The position numbers and the translations under genes are program-made. From Umbilicaria muhlenbergii (taxonomy: Eukaryota; Ascomycota; Lecanoromycetes; Umbilicariales; Umbilicariaceae): a stretch of 64,000 nucleotides of DNA. Each line of letters opens with the position of its first letter. The first letter of the stretch is position 1. Of the stretch, positions 58,159 to 64,000 are shown piece by piece. The notes below the pieces were generated by a model. That model saw only the letters and a program-made list of their open reading frames with translations. It ran no database searches and was not told where the DNA came from. The stretch spans positions 2,942,952 to 3,006,951 of the forward strand of contig KK106984.1 in assembly GCA_000611775.1 (NCBI GenBank). The letters run 5' to 3'.

Positions 58159-59700
58159 CATCAATAATACATACACTCATAATTAATCATACTATTACAA
58201 GGTGTAAACCTGACAATCATTAATAAACATCAGTGAATCAGAAAGCTTTAATAATCTGAATGATTCTTTAACTGTGAGTTGAGGAGAATTAAGTTCAGGG
58301 GTGCTTGTGATTCTTTATTCAAGGTATGTTATCACATCAGCTTATTTAATGACTTTTTTCTTCAATTTCTTGTTCTTATTCTTCATTTTTTCAAAGTCTG
58401 CTTGTAGTTCTTCATGTGCCTTTATAACAGTGTTGATTTCATTCAAAGACTGCTCATGATCAGTGATTAATTGTCAGAGAGCAGTCATTGCTTCAGAGGA
58501 TTATTCTTGTAAGAGATTAATTAAAATCTCTGCAGTTGAGGTGATCAAGATCTGATTAATCAGGTTTTCATTCAGAGTGAATTGTTCATCATTCACAGAA
58601 GTCAACAAAGACTCTTTAATTTATGAGTAAACTTCATTATCAGCTCCTCTGATCATCATGATTAATTTTTAATTTAAGTTTTAATTCTGATTCTGATTCT
58701 GATTCTGATGTGTTGACTGTCTGACTTCAGTGTTAATTTGATTCAGAATTCATTCAGGATGCCTTGCAGCAGGAGATAAAAAATGAAATTAAAATAATGT
58801 CAAGATTATGCAGATTATGAATTAATGCATGTGTTTTAACAGCTGACATTTAGCTACAGAGAAGAATTCTAATCTAAGGAGCAAAAGGAAGAAAAAGCAT
58901 GAAGATTAAAATCTTTATATACATGTTAAGCTCACTAATTTAATCACTACTAACTCATTGAGTCATTCAGATCATTCAGTTCAGTTTAATGTTCAAGTGT
59001 AAATCTGACAAAGCTTAAACAAAGAAAGAAAACTCACTGATGTAATAAATACTCAGAGGTGAAATGAACATTTTTGCTTACAATTAAGAATTATAAAGAA
59101 GATTTGAAGAGAATTTTTCAATTACAATTAAAGGTAAAAAATGACACACAATTGATTTTACAGGTTTTATGCTGAGAACAGTTTACCTTTATTGTGATGA
59201 AACCCTTCAGCCTTTCACAGTTATGATTCAATTCACTTCTTTACACAATGCTCAACTGATTGATCACATTTTTATTCATTATGTCATTGATCTTGCTGAC
59301 ATCTTTATTACCTGCTTAATGAACCTTCATACCTCTCTGGTTCAATCATTCATTGATAGGTTCATCATGAATCACAGACATTAACTGATTATGTAATGCA
59401 CTCTGCATCATCACTTTTTATTCATGATGTTAATCATTACCTGAGGCAGTTCTTGATTATTTCACTTCACCTACGTGGCTGGCCTTCACAAGGCCTCACT
59501 GCATATGAATCACAGGCTCAGCCTTACCACATCATGAGCCAGTAGATTTCAAGGGCTTATCCTTAGAAATGAAGCACGTGCATAGGAAAGAATGTATCAA
59601 GAGGGCTTGAAGAGTCTTAATAGGGGAGGACGTGATTTCTATTGCTTTATGAATGTGTACTAGCGTCTCAGAGTGATAAAAGCCGCTCTGAGAATAGAAG
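58159..59700. mobile_element. Transposon debris with a minus-strand gag-like fragment
   Basis: On the minus strand, 58,665-58,340 reads as a coiled-coil-like gag N-terminus (NEVYS*IKESLLTSVNDEQF ... AHEELQADFEKMKNKNKK). This suggests a third, oppositely oriented retroelement fragment. The rest (58,700-59,700) is AT-rich, with one 71-codon ORF at 59,169 that I do not recognise. Confidence 0.5.
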
Positions 59701-60089
59701 CTCACTTATGAACTGGCTCTGATTACGCTCCTATGAGCATTTAGTTAGATTTTCCGCTTCACAGCACACACAATACACATTATCAACCACATCTTGCGAG
59801 GAGATGAATCAGCAGTGTTAAGAGACAAAGGCGTAAGGAAGGCAGGTAGAGGCCATGAAGAAATTGTTGTAAAGTTACTTGAACTATAACGCGCTCTAAT
59901 ACGTCCTGATCTGGAAGATGAAATATTGTGCCCTTGATTTTGAGAGATACACATTGTAGACTTAGCCATGTCTGACGCTTCTGAAGTAAAGACTATTTTT
60001 TCGTTCAAGCAAGTAAGAACGGATATTATATACTGCACACAATTAATCTGACGCCAGTAACATGATAAGCGCCCTCACCTGCCATAATT
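59701..60089. other. Host-like flank, no supported gene
   Basis: CpGs reappear near 59,750. A minus-strand ORF (60,038-59,745, 97 codons) has no recognisable feature. Confidence 0.4.
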
Positions 60090-60138
60090 GTGCCACACAC
60101 TAATAATTAATAAGCGAACGATTATTAGTGTGTGGCAC
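60090..60138. repeat. Perfect 18-bp inverted repeat with 13-nt loop
   Basis: GTGCCACACACTAATAAT is followed by 13 bp and then its exact reverse complement. No poly-T follows, so a terminator is unlikely. It may be the remnant of a miniature transposon. Confidence 0.75.
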
Positions 60139-60197
60139 GATTAACGCCGTGCCAGTCAAAACAATTCTGAAACTCAGACCTGAGCTATCTCAATGAT

Positions 60198-60405
60198 TAT
60201 TAGAGAGATTTCGCAACCCTTGCTCAGGTCATTGAGCATAATTTCGGCCGTGCACGATGTATTTTACTAAAATCGAATATTTCATCGGGTACAGAGTACT
60301 GTAATTGATTCTACACATACTAAGAACTCTGTCTTCTCTTTAATCCGCACAGTCAGAAATATGCTTGATGACCTGAGCAGAGGTTGCGAAATCCCTCTAA
60401 TCTAG
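60198..60405. repeat. Foldback of about 44-bp arms
   Basis: Left arm tattagagagatttcgcaac ... gcata (60,198-60,242) and right arm tatgcttgatgacctgagca ... taatct (60,359-60,403) are reverse complements with about five mismatches. The spacer is about 115 bp. Non-coding. Confidence 0.75.
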
Positions 60406-61026
60406 GAAGTAAAGGTCAAAAATTCTGATCCTAGTATATGCAATGCGAATCCCTGACAAACTAAGAAAGCCGATAAGTAGCTTTATGATAAATAAATCAC
60501 AAGTCTTCATCACTGTCAGTGAGAAGAGTATCACAGGTCATTTATATTAAACAAACTTGAAGTAATCTACTCTTCAATCAGTAGGATTTTGACCCCTGCA
60601 CACGGGCCCGCCTAACCTTGAGATAACATTAGAGAGCTAAGTTAGTCCGCTGAATTGCTGCGGCGGTGAGCTTAAATGTGATAACATATAATATTATACA
60701 ATTAAATAGAAGTTGATATGTACCTGCTATGTTAAAATGCTTAGATGCCAATTAAGATGATTTTCAGAAGAATAAAAGCATAGTCACGGTTTCAAACAGT
60801 GATGTTGTTCACTTACATTTTGAGACACGGCCGATTTAGGTAAAAGAGTGTTTCATGTAGTAGCTTTGATGTTGCCAGATTTCTAGCCGGCGTCCTTTGG
60901 TTTTGGATTTTTTGTTTCCTAAAAACTGTACTCAAAAGTCAACAAGCCAAAACAAGGATTGTGAACTTGCCTGAAACGCCTTCCTTCCTTTACTCCTCCT
61001 CCGGAACCTCTCCTCTACGACCCTCC
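60406..61026. other. Intergenic, nothing recognised
   Basis: AT-rich with scattered CpGs. No ORF above background. Confidence 0.4.
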
Positions 61027-61842
61027 TTAGTCGTAGCGGCGTGACCGACGGTGGCGCCTGGACCCTTTGGACGACTCGTACTTTCTGTTGGAGAAGGGAT
61101 CGGAGGTTGGGCCAAAAGAGTACCTGCTGGGTGTGGACGGGTACAGGTCTGGATCGTCGGGGTTGGAGTAGAGGAAGGATGAGCGGCGAGGCCTGGGAGG
61201 CGCGTCTTGACCGAGGATGCTTCGAGTGAAGGTGGATTGGAGGTCTATCCCCAACCCGAAGTCGGAGGACGAGTCGCGGGTTGAGTCTCTCCTGGAGGAG
61301 AACGGGCTGGAGTCGTACCTGCTGCTGTTGAGCTCCGCGTCGTACTTAGAGGTCAAGTACTTGCCTTGGTACTTGCTGGGCCAGTCATCGTCGTCCCTCC
61401 TGCTGGAAGAAGAAGAGAACGGGTCGTCGTACCTGCTGGAAGACGACCGACGGCTGGCTCTGCTCGACGAGACCGGAGGATCGTCCCTGATGGAGGAGTA
61501 TGGGGTCTCGTAGCTGCTGGGAGCGTCGAAACTGCTGGACGAGAACGGGTCGTCGTACCTGCTGGAAGACGACCGACGGCTGGCTCTGCTCGACGAGACC
61601 GGAGGGTCGTCTCTGATGGAGGAGTACGGGGTCTCGTAGCTGCTGGGTGCGTACGCGGCCTCGTCCCTGCTGGACGAAGTGTTGTACCTGTGCGAAGAGA
61701 AAGGATCGTCGTACCTGGACGTCGATCGGTCGGAGTACTTGTACGGATCCTCGAACTCGCTGGAAAATCCCATGTAGGGGTCGTCATACTTGCTTGGGTC
61801 GTCGAAGTCGTCGTACCGCGAGTACGAGGAGCGTCTGGGCAT
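61027..61842 (-). CDS. Ser/Arg/Asp/Tyr-rich disordered protein with internal duplication
   Basis: The 271-aa frame starts MPRRSSYSRYDDFDDPSKYD and is dominated by repeated SxRYDDPFSS motifs. A 42-residue unit (SYETPYSSIRDDPPVSSSRA and onward) is present twice in tandem; at DNA level the period is 126 bp (61,415 and 61,541 starts) with very few differences, so the duplication is recent. The C-terminus ends in a basic run (GSRRHRRSRRYD). No domain or membrane segment. The pattern suggests an intrinsically disordered, phosphorylatable protein; a nuclear or condensate role is inference. The opposite strand is also open over much of this length, but it lacks a plausible composition. Confidence 0.65.
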   Translation of the reverse strand: MPRRSSYSRYDDFDDPSKYDDPYMGFSSEFEDPYKYSDRSTSRYDDPFSSHRYNTSSSRDEAAYAPSSYETPYSSIRDDPPVSSSRASRRSSSSRYDDPFSSSSFDAPSSYETPYSSIRDDPPVSSSRASRRSSSSRYDDPFSSSSSRRDDDDWPSKYQGKYLTSKYDAELNSSRYDSSPFSSRRDSTRDSSSDFGLGIDLQSTFTRSILGQDAPPRPRRSSFLYSNPDDPDLYPSTPSRYSFGPTSDPFSNRKYESSKGSRRHRRSRRYD

Positions 61843-62847
61843 GACTGCGAAGATGAGTGTCCTGGACTTGGCTTCTTTGATCTGAAGTTGGAGTCAGTGA
61901 AGTTTTGAACCTGTGAAACTGGTGTGAAGAGCTCCGAGTGGATGTCTTTCCAACCATGAGGTTCTCTGGTTATTTATATCTAGAGAGAATAAACAATGTT
62001 CACACTAGACAAAGAAAAATCTTTAAAGACAATGTCATTGTTCAGTCTGCGCTGCCTTCCTGGAACCAAGAGTGCTCTTTTTGTGGCTTGAACGAGACAA
62101 GGAAGTGGCAGGTTACAAGGAAGACAATGTCATTGTTGACATTTTACTGGTATTGTACAAAGAATTGTCTGCCACTGTTTGTTTGTTGCATGGTTCCAAT
62201 AATCATGATGTTGTTGTTCACCCTGCGTGGCCGCTTGTGAACACAAAGAGAATACACCAAACACGATTACTCTTCCTGTGCTAATGACCAATGAGGAGCA
62301 ACAGCTGTGATATTCACTCATGCATGATACAATGATTCTAACACCCTCCCTCATGACCAGCAAATCAAATGTGACAGCTGAGCAGATGTAGTAGTAGTAG
62401 TAGTCACCTCATCACATAAAACTTTCATGATTGTTATTACAAATAAACTCAGTATTCCTGAGGCTTCTGAGGTCCCTAGACCTCATTATGACACATTTCA
62501 AAAGACTGCTATTCATACGCTGCACCATGGGTTGGGTTTGGGTTGGGGTTTTTTTGATTCGGTCACACTGAGTTGGATTTGGGTTGGGTAACTCACTGGG
62601 TAACTCAGTTCAAGTTCACGTATGACTCATCCAAATAGCTTTCAAAGCAACTGCCACAAGGGCTTTCAAACGGCTTCCGAACGGCTTTCAAAACGGCTTC
62701 CAAAATAGCCTCAACGACGGTCTTGAAAGACGGCCTTTCAAAACGGTCTCAGGAAACGACCCTCAGATAAGTTCTCTTTATCATACAGGTACTCCGTCGG
62801 TTCAAAGGAGATGAAGATATAACACTTCAGTCTGTCTACAAGTCCAC
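61843..62847. other. Intergenic with simple repeats
   Basis: It holds a (gta)n run near 62,388, a G/T-rich stretch (gggttgggtttgggttgggg) at 62,528-62,600, and a degenerate 20-bp tandem repeat (ggctttcaaaacggcttcca type) at 62,640-62,760. No gene was recognised. Confidence 0.5.
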
Positions 62848-62848
62848 C

Positions 62849-63765
62849 ATGGCATTTATCTTTCTTGGAAATCCGCATGGAGGAAGTGAGTTAGCATCAT
62901 TTGCAGAAACCGTCAGACGGGTTGTGTCCGCCGTAGGTTTCAACATCAATACCGCAATGTCCGTACGCTTCAGTTGAACAGTATTGAGTTAGAGCTCTCC
63001 TGGGAAGAGCTCATTAAAGCAATGGCGTAGTGGTCCTCTCCAAGTACGGACTTTTCAAGAAGCTCTTGAAGTCACGAGGTTAAAAGGGTTCAATGAGAAG
63101 GTCCTACCCAACTCTATTCTACTCAAATTCAATGCTGAATAGGTTGCTGATGCAAGTGACAGGTCGTTCCTGTTTTCTTATCCTCACTTGATGATCCCCG
63201 AGAGCGCGCCGAGCACATTGATGCGAATCACATGAATATGTGTCGTTTCTATACCAAGGACGGCACAGGCTACCAACAAGTCTGTGGTGAACTTTGTCTG
63301 CTGATTGCAGACATATTAATGGAGCGTGAAGAAGAGCAAGTTCATGAAAAGAAGAGGCAAGCAGACTTACTAAGGCAGAAAGAAAGTTAGCATCACAGCA
63401 TTGAACCTTCTTCATTAGGATTCGAGCTGAGTCTTTTCAAATAGCGTAATCATATCTTCTCGCTGAAGATGAGAAAGGTGAAACTGCCCTTGATAGCCCT
63501 TTTCGACCTTGTTAACCTGTTTTTCTAGCTTGTCTTCAGTCTCTATCATTCCCAGAGATGGATGCTCGTAGACACAATATTAAAGTCGCTCTTCAGAATA
63601 CCTGTGGTTGGCTGTTCAAAATCCCCATTATTGCAATTGGTATCATATAAAGGTCTCGATGAACATCACGGGCTGATCTGGACCAAGGGCAAGCCCGGTG
63701 CTGGGAAACCAACGTTGATGAAGCAGGCCCTCAACGTACTAAAAAGCAAGCACCGTTTGTTGTAA
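62849..63765 (+). pseudogene. NLR relic: lipase-like N-terminal domain plus NACHT P-loop
   Basis: The first piece, from the ATG at 62,849, reads MAFIFLGNPHGGSELASFAE. This is the alpha/beta-hydrolase-like segment (FLGTPHRGS) that opens many fungal STAND/NLR proteins. After frameshifts come VRTFQEALEVTRLKGF, the HMNMCRFYTKDGTGYQQVCG stretch (ANHxxMCRFxxxxDPGYxxV in relatives) and EMDARRHNIKVALQNTCGWL. Then HGLIWTKGKPGAGKPTLMKQ gives a Walker A whose usual Ser/Thr after GK is Pro. At least three frame changes and several stops are present. Everything after the P-loop is missing or beyond recognition by 63,765. In living relatives the protein senses non-self and triggers cell death. Confidence 0.8.
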
Positions 63766-64000
63766 TGGAACGATATAGAGACCAAATAAATGTATTGTAT
63801 CTGCCTAAATATCGCCCAAATGATATAAATGAACGTGAGGAAGAAAGCAGAAACTCGAGGCTTTTGAGCCGTTAATATACATGTTAAGGAGCTTTTCGCT
63901 AAGCCAAAACATACGTACACTCATGACGTGACTGCTTCTCTTGCTAGAAACCCCTGCCCTAAACCCCTGCCCCAATGACGTCTGCTCAGCGGTGAATCAG
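63766..64000. other. Window end, nothing recognised
   Basis: AT-rich; no continuation of the NACHT domain can be read. Confidence 0.4.

Noticed and set aside
51664-58163. Target-site duplication for Gypsy-2
   Set aside because: Flanking 5-mers gaacc and catca do not match.
61366-61908. 180-codon plus-strand ORF opposite the Ser/Arg/Asp-rich protein
   Set aside because: Mirror of a repetitive coding strand; Val/Gly/Arg-rich, no plausible domain.
62520-62600. Telomere-like repeat (gggttgggtttggg)
   Set aside because: Irregular, short, internal and not TTAGGG; more likely a G/T-rich end of an old transposon or simple sequence.

Overview
This window looks like a transposon-rich chromosome segment of a filamentous ascomycete (Pezizomycotina). 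Host genes carry many short introns (about 35-90 nt) with GTRNGY donors and YAG acceptors. The gene families are typical of filamentous fungi: a caleosin, a cytochrome P450, a DUF6594-like membrane protein, a TmpA-like flavoprotein, a caspase-like protein, Ser/Thr-rich surface proteins and a lipase-NACHT NLR relic. The genus cannot be fixed from the sequence alone.

Layout. About 0-16.3 kb is GC-normal host DNA. It holds a decayed transporter-like gene, a four-pass membrane protein, a SAM methyltransferase divergently paired with a caleosin, a Ser/Thr-rich surface protein, a 364-bp hAT-type MITE with a perfect 8-bp target duplication, a decayed single-pass membrane protein, a broken TmpA-like reductase, and tiny Cys-rich ORFs. 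From 16,356 to 31,323 lies a hypermutated Gypsy/chromovirus LTR element (Gypsy-1). A 7.1-kb hAT transposon (18,210-25,354) sits inside it, with a perfect 8-bp target duplication. Besides a transposase relic, that hAT carries a relic histone H3-like gene on the opposite strand, which is the most unusual object in the window. From 31.3 to 41.6 kb host DNA returns: a Cys-rich/Ser-rich membrane protein, a 30-aa zinc-ribbon-like ORF, an apparently intact 8-exon P450, a DUF6594-like protein, a 101-aa protein and a caspase-like protein. From 42 to 47.1 kb there is AT-rich repeat DNA with a foldback element and a two-copy 1.3-kb tandem duplication. A small ABM-type monooxygenase gene sits at 47.3-47.8 kb. 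From 48.3 to 58.2 kb a hypermutated Helitron is cut by a second complete Gypsy element (Gypsy-2, 51,669-58,158). From 59.7 kb to the end there are small foldback elements, a Ser/Arg/Asp/Tyr-rich disordered protein with a fresh internal duplication, and the relic of an NLR gene (lipase-like domain plus NACHT).

The transposon blocks are almost free of CpG and full of TGA stops at former Arg and Trp codons, as expected from repeat-directed cytosine deamination (RIP-like). The outer ends of the Gypsy-1 LTRs that touch host DNA keep their CpGs. Several introns inside the hAT, including the one in the H3-like gene, share a common internal motif. Exon structures given here were built by eye from splice signals, reading frame and family knowledge; no alignment or search was run.
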